A stretch of 54,894 bases of DNA, from the NCBI GenBank assembly GCA_002696275.1, contig NZRO01000025.1, forward strand, positions 9,062 through 63,955, written 5' to 3'. Positions 20,037 through 31,798 of this stretch are shown one piece after another (positions within the stretch are counted from its first letter, which is position 1; every line of letters begins with the position of its first letter). The position numbers and the translations under genes were made by a program. This DNA is from Flavobacteriales bacterium. GTDB taxonomy: Bacteria; Bacteroidota; Bacteroidia; Flavobacteriales; BACL11. Under the pieces are notes generated by a model. That model was given only the letters and a program-made list of their open reading frames with translations. It had not been told where the DNA came from and made no database searches.

Positions 20037-20744
20037 TTAAAAATTCACTAATGTACCTACATTGTGTCCATCACATACTTTCTGCAGATTTCCTTTAATA
20101 TTCATATTAAACACTTTTATTGGCAAATTATTTTCTTTACATAAAGTAAAAGCTGTTAAATCCATAACACTTAATTCCTTTTGAAATACCTCATCAAATG
20201 ATATAGACTCATACATAGTTGCGGAAGAATCCTTCTCAGGATCTGCAGTAAATATACCATCTACTCTTGTTCCTTTTAAAATTACATCTGCCTCAATTTC
20301 TATTGCTCTTAGTGTAGCGGCTGTATCAGTCGTAAAATATGGATTTCCGGTACCTCCACCAAATATAACAACTCTATTCTTACTTAAATGTCTTGTTGCT
20401 TTTCTTCTAATATATGGCTCGGCTACTTGCTCCATTCTTATAGCGGTAAGAAGTCTAGTTTGAACATCAATAGATTCTAAAGCCGACTGGAGAGCCATTC
20501 CATTGATAATAGTTGCTAACATACCCATATAATCGCCTTGAACCCTATCAAAACCTGCACCTTCAGACTGAATACCCCTGTAAATATTACCACCTCCAAT
20601 AACAACAGCAACCTGTATTCCTTTCTCTACTATTTGTTTTATCTCAGCAGCATAATTTGCTAATCTAGCTGAATCAATTCCATAATTTTGATCTCCCATT
20701 AAGGCTTCGCCGCTAAGCTTTAAAAGTATTCTATTATATTTCAT
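20037..20744 (-). CDS. pyrH: UMP kinase
   Basis: '[24 protein letters not shown]', 'GGGNIYRG', '[20 protein letters not shown]', '[15 protein letters not shown]'. Confidence 0.96.
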   Translation of the reverse strand: MKYNRILLKLSGEALMGDQNYGIDSARLANYAAEIKQIVEKGIQVAVVIGGGNIYRGIQSEGAGFDRVQGDYMGMLATIINGMALQSALESIDVQTRLLTAIRMEQVAEPYIRRKATRHLSKNRVVIFGGGTGNPYFTTDTAATLRAIEIEADVILKGTRVDGIFTADPEKDSSATMYESISFDEVFQKELSVMDLTAFTLCKENNLPIKVFNMNIKGNLQKVCDGHNVGTLVNF

Positions 20745-20817
20745 ATGTATTTAAAAAGTTGCCCAAAGATACGTAAATAAGAGAAATTGAAAAATATTGA
20801 TGAATCTTTTTAAAAAT

Positions 20818-20846
20818 AAAAAAACCACCCTAAATAGGTGGTTTTT
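20818..20846 (-). terminator. Rho-independent terminator downstream of tsf
   Basis: aaaaaaCCACCctaaataGGTGGttttt hairpin with A/T flanks, after the tsf stop. Confidence 0.8.
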
Positions 20847-20870
20847 AAAGATTTGTAACTTTATGTTTCG

Positions 20871-21836
20871 TTATCCCAAAGACACTCTTTTAAATGAACT
20901 CACCTCAATATCGCCATACGATTTAATATACGAATCTACAGTTTTGTCTTCGTCCTTAATAAATTTTTGATCTAACAAACATTGTTCCTGATCTAATGTA
21001 GTGTTGTCCGAAATAAATCTTTCAAGCTTTCCTGGAACTATTTTTTCCCAAATTTGCTCTGGCTTTCCTTCTGCTTGTAGTTGAGATTCAATCTCAGATT
21101 TAGCATGTTCCAATACTTCATCAGTAAGTTGAGACATAGAGATATATTGAGGAACATTCTTTAATGTTTTACCCAATCTTCCCAATTCAACATTGTCTTT
21201 TTCAATAGCGGCTATTCTTGCTTCTGTCTCATTTGCAACAAATTCCGGGTCAAAGTCTTTATAAGATAAAGTTGTAGCTCCCATGGAAGCAACCTGCATC
21301 GCTAAATCTTTAGCTAATACATCTACATTATCTGTATTTTTGTTTAAACCTACTAGAACAGCAATCTTCACACCATGAGTATAAGAACCAACATATTTTG
21401 CCTCTACTCTTTCAAAAGAAGAGATATCTAACTTTTCTCCAATTACACCAGTCTGTTCAATTAATTTATCTGCAACAGTCATCCCTCCAAAATCTGCACA
21501 CATAAATGACTCTTTACTTGAGTGCTTTAAAGCGATGTCTGCAAACTGAGATGCTAAATTTTTAAAAGAATCATTTTTAGCAACAAAATCTGTTTCACAT
21601 GCCAATACAATCGCAATTCCTATAGTATTATCTGAATTTATCTTAGTTATAGCAACACCTTCTGAAGCTTCTCTATCTGCTCTTTTTGCCGCAACTTTCT
21701 GTCCCTTTTTTCTTAATACATCAATAGCCGCATCAAAATCACCATTAGCTTCTACTAAAGCCTTCTTACAGTCCATCATTCCTGCACCAGTTTGTTTTCT
21801 TAATTTAGCTACATCAGCTGCTTTAATTTCTGCCAT
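20871..21836 (-). CDS. tsf: Elongation factor Ts
   Basis: 'VAKLRKQTGAGMMDCKKALVEANGDFDAAIDVLRKKG', 'ACETDFVAKNDSFKNLA'. Confidence 0.96.
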   Translation of the reverse strand: MAEIKAADVAKLRKQTGAGMMDCKKALVEANGDFDAAIDVLRKKGQKVAAKRADREASEGVAITKINSDNTIGIAIVLACETDFVAKNDSFKNLASQFADIALKHSSKESFMCADFGGMTVADKLIEQTGVIGEKLDISSFERVEAKYVGSYTHGVKIAVLVGLNKNTDNVDVLAKDLAMQVASMGATTLSYKDFDPEFVANETEARIAAIEKDNVELGRLGKTLKNVPQYISMSQLTDEVLEHAKSEIESQLQAEGKPEQIWEKIVPGKLERFISDNTTLDQEQCLLDQKFIKDEDKTVDSYIKSYGDIEVSSFKRVSLG

Positions 21837-21844
21837 TTTTAGTT

Positions 21845-22615
21845 TTATTTTTCAGTTATTTCTTCAGCCTTTATCTCTTCAGCCTTTATCTCTTCAGCCT
21901 TTTCTTTTAGTTTTTTAGCATCTGCTTGTTCTCTGTCTGACAACCCTTCTTTGATAGCTCCTACAACTACTTCTAAAATTTTACTAATTGATTTTGCAGA
22001 GTCGTCATTAGATGGGATTGGGAAACTAACTGTATTAGGGTCTGAATTAGTATCTACCATTGCAAAAGTTGGTATACCTAACTTAGCGGCTTCGGATACA
22101 GCAATGTGTTCTTTTGTAATATCTACAATAAATATCGCAGAAGGCATTCTATTCATTTTAGAAATAGAACCTAAATTTCTTTCTAACTTCTCTCTAGTTC
22201 TAGAGATTTGTAACCTCTCCCTTTTTGATAAAGTAGATAAAGTACCATCCTCTCCCATTTTATCAATAGAATCCATTTTCTTAATAGATTTTCTAATTGT
22301 AGAAAAATTTGTTAACAGTCCACCTGGCCACCTTTCGGTAATATAAGGCATATTAATGGACTCTGCAAATTCAGAAACAATTGATTTTGCTTGTTTCTTA
22401 GTAGCTACAAAAAGGATGTTTTTACCTGATCTTGCAATTTGTTTCATTGCGGCAGAAGCTTGGTCTAACATAGCTACTGTTTTGTTAAGATCAATAATAT
22501 GGATTCCATTTTTCTCCATAAATACATAAGGAGCCATCCCTGGATTCCATTTCTTTTTAAGGTGACCAAAATGTACACCTGCTTCTAATAGTTCTTTAAA
22601 GGTTGTTCTTGACAT
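21845..22615 (-). CDS. rpsB: 30S ribosomal protein S2
   Basis: 'LLEAGVHFGHLKKKWNPGMAPYVFMEKNGIHIIDLNKT', 'ITERWPGGLLTNFSTI'. Confidence 0.96.
   Translation of the reverse strand: MSRTTFKELLEAGVHFGHLKKKWNPGMAPYVFMEKNGIHIIDLNKTVAMLDQASAAMKQIARSGKNILFVATKKQAKSIVSEFAESINMPYITERWPGGLLTNFSTIRKSIKKMDSIDKMGEDGTLSTLSKRERLQISRTREKLERNLGSISKMNRMPSAIFIVDITKEHIAVSEAAKLGIPTFAMVDTNSDPNTVSFPIPSNDDSAKSISKILEVVVGAIKEGLSDREQADAKKLKEKAEEIKAEEIKAEEITEK
21857..21903 (-). repeat. 15-bp tandem repeat at the 3' end of rpsB
   Basis: About three units of tcttcagcctttatc, encoding KAEEIKAEEIKAEEI. Confidence 0.85.
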
Positions 22616-22711
22616 GTTTACGTTCTTTTTGATTTCAGCAACTAATAGGTAGAAGTTTTTACTTGTCCTAATAGTTTAGATGCTAAACATATATTAATAA
22701 TTTGTTTGATT

Positions 22712-23098
22712 CTATCTTTTAACCCACTGGAATTTCTTCCTTGCTTTTTTCTGTCCCGGCTTCTTTCTTTCTACAACTCTTGGATCTCTTGTAAGAAGCC
22801 CTTCTGCTTTTAATGCTATTCTATTTTCTGCATCAATTTTACATAGGGATCTGGCAATTGCTAATTTGATAGCATCTGCTTGTCCGTTAATTCCACCACC
22901 ATTAACGTTTACTTTTATATCATATTTTCCGTCTTGTTCAACAATATTAAATGGTTGGTGTAATTTGTATTGTAAAGTTTCAATTGGAAAATACTCTTTG
23001 TAGTCTTTTCCATTTATAATAAAATTCCCCTTTCCTTTTGTCACATAAATTCTAGCAACAGATGCCTTTCTTCTTCCTATAGTATGAACAGTTTCCAT
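22712..23098 (-). CDS. rpsI: 30S ribosomal protein S9
   Basis: 'TIGRRKASVARIYVTKGKGNFIINGKDYKEYFP', C-term 'LTRDPRVVERKKPGQKKARKKFQWVKR'. Confidence 0.96.
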   Translation of the reverse strand: METVHTIGRRKASVARIYVTKGKGNFIINGKDYKEYFPIETLQYKLHQPFNIVEQDGKYDIKVNVNGGGINGQADAIKLAIARSLCKIDAENRIALKAEGLLTRDPRVVERKKPGQKKARKKFQWVKR

Positions 23099-23099
23099 A

Positions 23100-23555
23100 T
23101 TATTTAAGGTTATTTAAATTTAATAATTTTGGTTTTTGCGCTTCATGTTTATGTTCTGAACCTGAATAAATGTATAGGTTCTTTAATATAGCGGCTCCTA
23201 ATTTATTTTTAGGCAACATCCCTTTTACTGAATGTTTTACAAGAGATGTACCATCTTTTTCTAACATTTGAATAGGTGTTATTCTCTTTTGTCCTCCAGG
23301 GTATCCTGTATGAGAAAATATTTCTCTATCTGTCATTTTCTTTCCTGTCATAATTGCTTTATCGGCATTTATTACAATTACATAATCACCACAATCCGCA
23401 TGAGGGGTGAAATTAGTTTTATATTTTCCTCTTAAAACCTTTGCGATTTTAGAAGACATTCTACCTAAAATTTGATTTTCAGCATCAACTACAAACCACT
23501 GTTTATTAGCTGTTTCTTTATTGGCTGATAATGTTTTATAACTTAATGTATCCAC
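23100..23555 (-). CDS. rplM: 50S ribosomal protein L13 (GTG start)
   Basis: 'WFVVDAENQILGRMSSKIAKVLRGKYKTNFTPHADCGDYVIVINADK', 'HTGYPGGQK'. Start codon on - strand reads GTG. Confidence 0.96.
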   Translation of the reverse strand: MDTLSYKTLSANKETANKQWFVVDAENQILGRMSSKIAKVLRGKYKTNFTPHADCGDYVIVINADKAIMTGKKMTDREIFSHTGYPGGQKRITPIQMLEKDGTSLVKHSVKGMLPKNKLGAAILKNLYIYSGSEHKHEAQKPKLLNLNNLK

Positions 23556-23589
23556 AATATTTATTTTTAAATCCCGCTAAAAAGGTCTG

Positions 23590-23597
23590 CAAAAATA
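23590..23597 (-). promoter_or_regulatory. -7 promoter box for rplM-rpsI
   Basis: CAAAAATA on + = TATTTTTG on - (TAnnTTTG). Confidence 0.5.
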
Positions 23598-23625
23598 CAC
23601 TTATTTTTTTGTCTGCCGCCTTTTA

Positions 23626-24816
23626 TCAATAAATTATTTCTAATTCTTTTCCTACCTTTACAAAAGCATCTATAGCTCTATCTAAATCTTGTTTGGAATG
23701 AGCTGCTGAAATCTGAACTCTTATTCTTGCTTTTTCTTTTGGAACAACCGGATAAAAGAACCCTATCACATAGATACCTTCATCTAATAATTTATTGGAC
23801 ATCAGTTGAGCTAATTTTGAATCGTATAACATAACAGGGGTAATTGGATGAGATCCATCAGGAATATCAAATCCAGCAGTGATCATTCTTTTTCTGAAAT
23901 ATTGAGTATTATATTCTAATATATCTCTAAGATGAGTAGATTCAGAAAGCAAATCAATCACTTTTGAGGCTGCTCCAACTATGGACGGAGCTAATGAATT
24001 TGAAAATAAATATGGTCGCGATTTTTGCCTTAGCATATCTATTATTTCTTTTCTCCCAGATGTAAATCCACCCATCGCTCCTCCTAAAGCTTTTCCCAAA
24101 GTTGAAGTAATGATATCTACTCTTCCTACAACATCACAATATTCATGAGTGCCTCTACCATTTTTCCCAATAAATCCTGTAGCGTGACAATCATCAACCA
24201 TTACTAATGCATTATATTTCTCTGCTAAATCACAAATCTTATCTAATTGTGCTATATAACCATCCATTGAGAAAACACCATCAGTAACAATAATTCGATT
24301 TCTTTGTTTTTGTGAAAGAATTAACTGTTTTTCCAAATCTGACATGTCATTATTAATATATCTATATCGGACGGCTTTACACAGTCTAACTCCGTCGATG
24401 ATAGACGCATGATTAAGAGAGTCTGAAATAATAGCGTCATCCTTACCGAACAATGGTTCAAAAACCCCACCATTAGCATCAAAGGCTGCTGCATAAAGAA
24501 TAGTATCTTCTGTACCTAAAAAGTTAGATAATTTTTGTTCTAAATCTATATGGATATCTTGTGTGCCACAAATAAATCGAACGGAAGACATTCCAAAACC
24601 ATGAGTATCTAAAGTATCTTTAGCTGCTTTTACAACTTCAGGGTGAGAGGATAACCCTAAATAATTATTAGCACAAAAGTTTAAAACATTTTCACCCGTA
24701 CTAACCCTTATGCATGTTCCTTGTGGATTAACTATTACACGTTCTTCTTTATAAAGACCATCCTTTTTTATTTGATCTAACTCGGTTTGTAATTGTTTTT
24801 TAAAGTTTATAATCAT
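23626..24816 (-). CDS. kbl: Glycine C-acetyltransferase (2-amino-3-ketobutyrate CoA ligase)
   Basis: PLP alpha-oxoamine synthase signatures '[16 protein letters not shown]', '[20 protein letters not shown]', '[17 protein letters not shown]'. Confidence 0.93.
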   Translation of the reverse strand: MIINFKKQLQTELDQIKKDGLYKEERVIVNPQGTCIRVSTGENVLNFCANNYLGLSSHPEVVKAAKDTLDTHGFGMSSVRFICGTQDIHIDLEQKLSNFLGTEDTILYAAAFDANGGVFEPLFGKDDAIISDSLNHASIIDGVRLCKAVRYRYINNDMSDLEKQLILSQKQRNRIIVTDGVFSMDGYIAQLDKICDLAEKYNALVMVDDCHATGFIGKNGRGTHEYCDVVGRVDIITSTLGKALGGAMGGFTSGRKEIIDMLRQKSRPYLFSNSLAPSIVGAASKVIDLLSESTHLRDILEYNTQYFRKRMITAGFDIPDGSHPITPVMLYDSKLAQLMSNKLLDEGIYVIGFFYPVVPKEKARIRVQISAAHSKQDLDRAIDAFVKVGKELEIIY

Positions 24817-24856
24817 GATAGTTTATTTTTGTATAAAAATATAGAAATCAGATAAA

Positions 24857-25950
24857 TTATTGTTTTTGCCAAATTGTTTCAGGCCCAGCTGCACCAATCC
24901 GTAATTTTTCGTTCTTATAAAATTCATAATACCCAAAAGATGAAATAAACACAGGGTTTTTCTTGATTGGATACATTCTATTTTGATTAATTCTTTTAAA
25001 ATAATATAATGGTATTGAATGCTTTTCATCTATCATTACATATAAAATCCTATCTTTTATTCCTATTTCTAAAATAGAATCTTCAATTATATGTTTTGGA
25101 AAATATTTTCCCATTTCTCCATCAACTAATTTATAATTTCCAATATATTCTTTAGATAATGAATCATCTATAATATATGTAATGTTTTCAGGAACCTCTT
25201 CAACAACACCTAATAAATCATTAATTTCATGATACATATCAATAGACTTAATTCTGTGGGATCTTGCCATTCCATCAAGTAAAGCTGCAGCATTAACAAC
25301 CTTTTGAACCAGAGCCTTGTAATAAGGGTCATTCATAAAAAAATCAATTTGCTCTTCACTAACCCTTCCATAATAACCATCAATCCAAAACCAGTGCGAA
25401 TAAGCTAATTCATCATGTATATTCCAAATTATTTTTTTAAAATTACTATTATACTCATCAAGAGTAGGAATAATCTTATACATTTTTTTAATTTTTTTGA
25501 AAATTTCAGAATACTTTTCTGGCACTTCATCCTTCATGTCAAGAAGTAAATTATATCCATCTGTAGTGATTTGATACTGATTGTAATATACTATAACTTG
25601 TTGCCAATAATTTAGACCATTTTCATAATATTCGCGATCAAATTTATTCATCATTATATCATGACGTAAAGAATCTCTAGAGTGAAAATGAGCTATCGTA
25701 TTGTCAGAGTTATAAATATCAGATTTTAAATTTTGTTGAACAATTCTTAATGTTGCTTCAAATTGATTTTCAAAATTTTGGGAAGAATTCCATCTATCAA
25801 TATAAAGTGCTAATAGTATACCGGTAACAACCATAAAAAGTTCTATAAAAACCAATATAACTGAAGAACTAGTAAATGATTTTTGTTCTTTTGTTGAAAA
25901 TTTAGAACCTATTGATTTGAACCTATCGGTTAAAAAATTTAGTAAAAGCA

Positions 25951-25951
<1 letters not shown>
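24857..25951 (-). CDS. Hypothetical membrane-anchored protein (DUF6090-like appearance)
   Basis: N-terminal TM 'VILVFIELFMVVTGILLALYIDRWN' followed by a long soluble region, as in flavobacterial DUF6090-type proteins. Assignment from memory of the motif only. Confidence 0.6.
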
Positions 25952-27294
<1,343 letters not shown>

Positions 27295-27421
27295 TTAAAA
27301 TATGTTTAGTTTTTAAAAATGTTTTAGCAAATTTATAGTATAATTTTAAAAAACAAACATCTTTACATTTTTCTTTTTTTGTTTTACCTAAAAAAGAAAG
27401 TATCATATATTTAAAATTCAC

Positions 27422-27541
27422 TTATTTTTTAACTTTTCCTCCTGTAAATGCAATTAAAAATATCATTAATAAACAATACCAAAAAAAGTAACCAATTGTT
27501 TCCCAATCTGCATTTCTAAAATTTTGAATGATTTTTTTCAT
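27422..27541 (-). CDS. Small single-TM protein, 39 aa (below ORF-track length cut-off)
   Basis: Hand translation: MKKIIQNFRNADWETIGYFFWYCLLMIFLIAFTGGKVKK*; ATG start, one TM segment, between gdhA and the TonB receptor gene. Confidence 0.6.
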   Translation of the reverse strand: MKKIIQNFRNADWETIGYFFWYCLLMIFLIAFTGGKVKK

Positions 27542-27708
27542 ATCTAATTTTTTAATATTTTTAAATGTACGAAAGATATTTTAATTTTCCAAGTAAATTC
27601 ATAAAAAAACAAACCCCTTATTATACAAGAAAGAGCTATCTTAACATTAAATCACTTTTCGATTAGATGAATTTGTTTACCTTTGTTTACTTATTAAAGT
27701 ATAAAAAA

Positions 27709-30117
27709 ATGAGAAAATATTTTTCTTTTATATTAATTCTTATCTCAATTTCAGTATCTTATTCTCAGAAAATAAGCGGAACCGTAATAGATGTAAACAC
27801 TGAAGAACCACTAATAGGAGTAAATGTTATTATAAGCAACACAAACGGAACAACTACTAATATAGAAGGAGAATTTCAGATAGTTCTAAGTGAGGGAGAG
27901 AATACCATCACATTTAAATATATTGGATATGAAACTGTAGTAAAAAAGATAGATAAATATTCTAAATTTAACATAAAAATGAAGCCTGAAAGCCAACAAA
28001 TTGGTACTGTCGTTATTTCTGCTGGAAAGTTTGAACAAAAAATAGAAGAAATTACAGTTTCCATGGAGGTGATTAAGCCTAGTCTAATAGAAAATAAAAA
28101 TACTACTAATATTCAAACAGCTATGGACCAAGTTCCTGGTGTTAATATTACTGATGGTCAAGCAAATATTCGAGGTGGGAGCGGGTGGAGTTATGGAGCT
28201 GGAAGTAGAGTATTAGTAATGGTAGATGATATGCCTTTAATTTCAGGAGATGCCGGACAAGTACAATGGAAATTAATTGCTACAGAAAATATTAATCAGG
28301 TTGAGATTATAAAAGGAGCATCATCTGCACTTTACGGATCCTCAGCGCTTAACGGAGTAATCAACATAAGAACTTCTTTCCCTAAACTCTCTGAAATTGA
28401 AAAACATCCCTCAATTGGATATACTAAAATCAATACACATTTTGGATTTATAGATAACGCGAAGAGAGACGAGCTTAATTGGTGGGGTGATAGAAATCAA
28501 CGATTTTATGGCACTGAATTTTCTCACTCAAGAAAAATTGATAATCTTGATTTGACAATTGGAGGAAATTATTTTCAAGATGAAGGTTATAGAGAAGGTG
28601 AAATCACAGATAGATTTAGATGGAATTTAAATTCAAAATATTATTCAAAAATTTATACTGGATTAACTTACGGACTTAATGCAAATTTCCTTTACCAAAG
28701 TACTGGATCTGCAATTGTATGGAATGGGTTAGATCAAGCATATATCCCTCTAAATAATGAGATTACCACAACTAACGGAGACACATATAACATAGATCCA
28801 CATATCCAATACATCAACGAAAACAATACATTTGATCTTAAAACAAGATATTTAAAGGTGATTAATGACAATAGCACAAATGGGAATGATAACGACCAAG
28901 ATAATGAATCTGAAACATTTTTTAGTGATCTTAAATGGCAGAGAAAATTACCAAAAATAAACTTAGTTTTAACGAGTGGAACTACAAACGAGTTGACTCT
29001 AGCAAGGTCTGACTTGTTTCAAGGGAATAACTACAGACAAAATCACGCAATTTTTACACAATTAGATAAAAAAATCGGTAGATTAAATTTATCTTTTGGC
29101 GGGAGATATGAATACTTTAAAGTAGGTTCTGAACAAAAATATTATATTAATGGTGATTCAATTAATAGATATATTAGCGATAAACCTGTATTTAGAGCTG
29201 GAGCTAATTATCAATTAGCAGAAGCTACCTTTTTCAGAAGTTCTTGGGGGCAAGGTTTTCGATTCCCGTCAATGGCTGAAATGTTCATCTCTACCAATTA
29301 CTCAGGAATTGAAATCTATGCAAACCCTGAACTAAAACCTGAAAGTGGATGGAGCTCAGAAATTGGAATTAAACAAGGGCTAAAAGCAGGCAGTTGGTCT
29401 GGCTTTATCGATTTTGCTGCTTTTGTAATGCAATATGATGATATGATGGAATTTAATTTTGGAAATTGGGGAGATACTATAAATTATGCTCAAGATACCT
29501 TAACAAATGATCTTATCGTTGAAGGTGTAGGATTCAAATCTGTGAATGTTGGTAAGACAAGAGTTAGCGGAATAGAATTTTCACTTACTGGAACTGGAAA
29601 AATTTCAAAGGATTTAAATCTAAATGTACTTGCAGGGTACACATATATGAATACTAAATCTCTAGAGCCAAATGTAGTATATTATGAAAACTCATATTTT
29701 CTTACTAACGAAGGAATACTCATAGGTTCAAATACTGAATATCTAACATATAATAACTCTAGCTCAGACACAAGTGTCTTAAAATATAGATATAAACATG
29801 TGGCAAAATGTGATGTTGAAATCAACTACAAAAAATACTCTCTTGGAAGTAGTTTAAGATATAATGATTTCATGAAAAATATTGACTTAGCGTTTACTGA
29901 TCCAATAATAGGAACTTTTATTCCAGATATTAACGAAGCTAGAGATAAATATACTAATGGGGATTTTATCATTGATTTAAGAACTTCTTATCAATATAAT
30001 GATTTTGTAAAATTTTCATTGATCATTAACAATTTACTTAATCGAGAATATATGACAAGACCAGCAGACATGCAACCGCCAAGAACTATTGCTATACAGT
30101 GTAATATGAAAATTTAA
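27709..30117 (+). CDS. TonB-dependent receptor with carboxypeptidase-like regulatory (CarboxypepD_reg-like) N-domain
   Basis: Signal peptide MRKYFSFILILISISVSYSQ, 'ISGTVIDVNTEEPLIGVNVII', plug 'MDQVPGVNITDGQANIRGGSGWSYGAGSRVLVMVDDMPL'. Start moved from the track's 27667 to the in-frame ATG that opens the signal peptide. Confidence 0.9.
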   Translation: MRKYFSFILILISISVSYSQKISGTVIDVNTEEPLIGVNVIISNTNGTTTNIEGEFQIVLSEGENTITFKYIGYETVVKKIDKYSKFNIKMKPESQQIGTVVISAGKFEQKIEEITVSMEVIKPSLIENKNTTNIQTAMDQVPGVNITDGQANIRGGSGWSYGAGSRVLVMVDDMPLISGDAGQVQWKLIATENINQVEIIKGASSALYGSSALNGVINIRTSFPKLSEIEKHPSIGYTKINTHFGFIDNAKRDELNWWGDRNQRFYGTEFSHSRKIDNLDLTIGGNYFQDEGYREGEITDRFRWNLNSKYYSKIYTGLTYGLNANFLYQSTGSAIVWNGLDQAYIPLNNEITTTNGDTYNIDPHIQYINENNTFDLKTRYLKVINDNSTNGNDNDQDNESETFFSDLKWQRKLPKINLVLTSGTTNELTLARSDLFQGNNYRQNHAIFTQLDKKIGRLNLSFGGRYEYFKVGSEQKYYINGDSINRYISDKPVFRAGANYQLAEATFFRSSWGQGFRFPSMAEMFISTNYSGIEIYANPELKPESGWSSEIGIKQGLKAGSWSGFIDFAAFVMQYDDMMEFNFGNWGDTINYAQDTLTNDLIVEGVGFKSVNVGKTRVSGIEFSLTGTGKISKDLNLNVLAGYTYMNTKSLEPNVVYYENSYFLTNEGILIGSNTEYLTYNNSSSDTSVLKYRYKHVAKCDVEINYKKYSLGSSLRYNDFMKNIDLAFTDPIIGTFIPDINEARDKYTNGDFIIDLRTSYQYNDFVKFSLIINNLLNREYMTRPADMQPPRTIAIQCNMKI

Positions 30118-30848
30118 TGAGGATATTAGGAATCATTCCATCTCGATACAATTCTAGTAGATTTCCTGGCAAGCCACTTGCCAATATTTTAGGAAAAAGT
30201 ATGATACAACGAGTTTATGACCAGTCTCAAAAATGTAACTTGTTAAATAAGGTTGTTGTAGCTACTGATGATGAGCGTATTTCTTTTCATGTAAAATCTT
30301 TTGGAGGAAATGTTATGATGACATCCAAAAACCATAAAAGTGGAACAGATAGATGTGGAGAAGTCATAAGAAAGCTAGAGGAATATTACGATATTGTTGT
30401 TAACATTCAAGGAGATGAGCCTTTTATTAATCCTAATCAGATAACTCAATTATTAAAAATGTTTGAAAATACTAACATACAGATTGCAAGTTTGGCTAGA
30501 AAAATAGACAATTACGAAACATATTCCAACATTAATATAGTAAAAGTTTTTTTTGATGAGAAAAATATTGTAAAAGGATTTGAAAGAGAATCAAAATTAA
30601 ATGAGGAAGACTTTGAGAATTATAACACCTATAAACACATTGGTATTTACGCTTTTAGGACAAACATTCTAAATGAAATTATAGATTTGAATCCTACAGA
30701 AAATGAAAAAAAATTAAATTTAGAACAATTAAGATGGATAGAAAATAAATATTCTATTCATATAGGAATCACTGAGATTGACTCTTTATCGGTCGATAAG
30801 ATAGAAGATATTGAAAAGATTAGCGAGTTTCATTTAAAAAATGACTAA
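30117..30848 (+). CDS. kdsB: 3-deoxy-manno-octulosonate cytidylyltransferase
   Basis: 'IIPSRYNSSRFPGKPLANILGKSMIQRVYDQ', 'VATDDERI', 'NIQGDEPFINPNQI', 'YKHIGIYAFR'. Confidence 0.95.
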   Translation: MRILGIIPSRYNSSRFPGKPLANILGKSMIQRVYDQSQKCNLLNKVVVATDDERISFHVKSFGGNVMMTSKNHKSGTDRCGEVIRKLEEYYDIVVNIQGDEPFINPNQITQLLKMFENTNIQIASLARKIDNYETYSNINIVKVFFDEKNIVKGFERESKLNEEDFENYNTYKHIGIYAFRTNILNEIIDLNPTENEKKLNLEQLRWIENKYSIHIGITEIDSLSVDKIEDIEKISEFHLKND

Positions 30849-30858
30849 TTTTGCCTTA

Positions 30859-31797
30859 ATGAATAAAACAATATCTAAATATATATCGGAACTTTTATTT
30901 CTCCATGACTGTGTTATAATTCCTCAATTTGGAGGATTTATTGGAAATAATAAATCAGCAATTTTAAATGAAACAACAGGAATAATTTCTCCTCCATCTA
31001 AAGAAATTTTATTTAATCCAAATCTAAAAACCAATGATGGATTATTAATAAATCATATTTCTAACTCTGAAGGGATTTCTAATATTGAAGCTCGAGATTT
31101 AGTAATCAATTATGTGTCGCTCATAAATGATAAGCTTAAAAAAATCCGTACATTTAGAATTAAAAATGTAGGGTTACTATCTTTAGGTACAGATGATAAT
31201 ATATTATTTTTACAAGACTCTTTTACAAATTACAATCTAGAATCCTTTGGTCTAAATTCTCAAAAAACAAAAAAGGTAAATCATATTGAAAAGAAAATTG
31301 AAGTAATAACCGCTCCAATATCTACTAAAAAAGGAAGAGCAAAAATATGGAGAGCAGCAGCGATCTTATTACCAATAATAGGTTTATCTTTAGTTAGCAT
31401 TACACAGGAGGAAAAAATTGAAAAAGTGTATGCTAATATGTCTAGTTTCAAATTGTTCTCTATTTCAGAAAAAATCCCAATCTTAGAGAAAAATAAAGAG
31501 GAAATTTTTGAGATAACTATTACTACAGAAGAAACTAAAAACACTAGCGTAGCAGAACATCCAAAAATTATAGAAAAGAAGTTTTACCTGGTAGCGGGAG
31601 CTTTCAATAATGAACGAAATGCTAATAATCTAATGAATAAATTACAATCAGAAAATTTTAATTCTGAAATTATTGGGACAAATAAAAACGGGCTTATACG
31701 TGTTTCTTATGATAGTTTTATTTCAAAAGAAGAAGCTCTAATAGCATTAGAAAAATTAAAATTAAAAAATAAATCTAGCTGGATTTTATCATTATAA
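30859..31797 (+). CDS. Bacterial CCDC81-type HU-domain + TM + SPOR domain protein
   Basis: N-term 'ISKYISELLFLHDCVIIPQFGGFIGN...INHISNSEGISNIEARDLVINYVSLINDKLKK', TM 'AAAILLPIIGLSLVSI', C-term SPOR-like 'KFYLVAGAFNNERNANNLMNKLQSENFNSEIIG'. Start moved to the in-frame ATG at 30859. Confidence 0.8.
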   Translation: MNKTISKYISELLFLHDCVIIPQFGGFIGNNKSAILNETTGIISPPSKEILFNPNLKTNDGLLINHISNSEGISNIEARDLVINYVSLINDKLKKIRTFRIKNVGLLSLGTDDNILFLQDSFTNYNLESFGLNSQKTKKVNHIEKKIEVITAPISTKKGRAKIWRAAAILLPIIGLSLVSITQEEKIEKVYANMSSFKLFSISEKIPILEKNKEEIFEITITTEETKNTSVAEHPKIIEKKFYLVAGAFNNERNANNLMNKLQSENFNSEIIGTNKNGLIRVSYDSFISKEEALIALEKLKLKNKSSWILSL

Positions 31798-31798
31798 C

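Noticed and set aside
21951-22346. 131-aa plus-strand ORF opposite rpsB
   Set aside because: Long only because of low stop frequency opposite a conserved gene; rpsB assignment is unambiguous.
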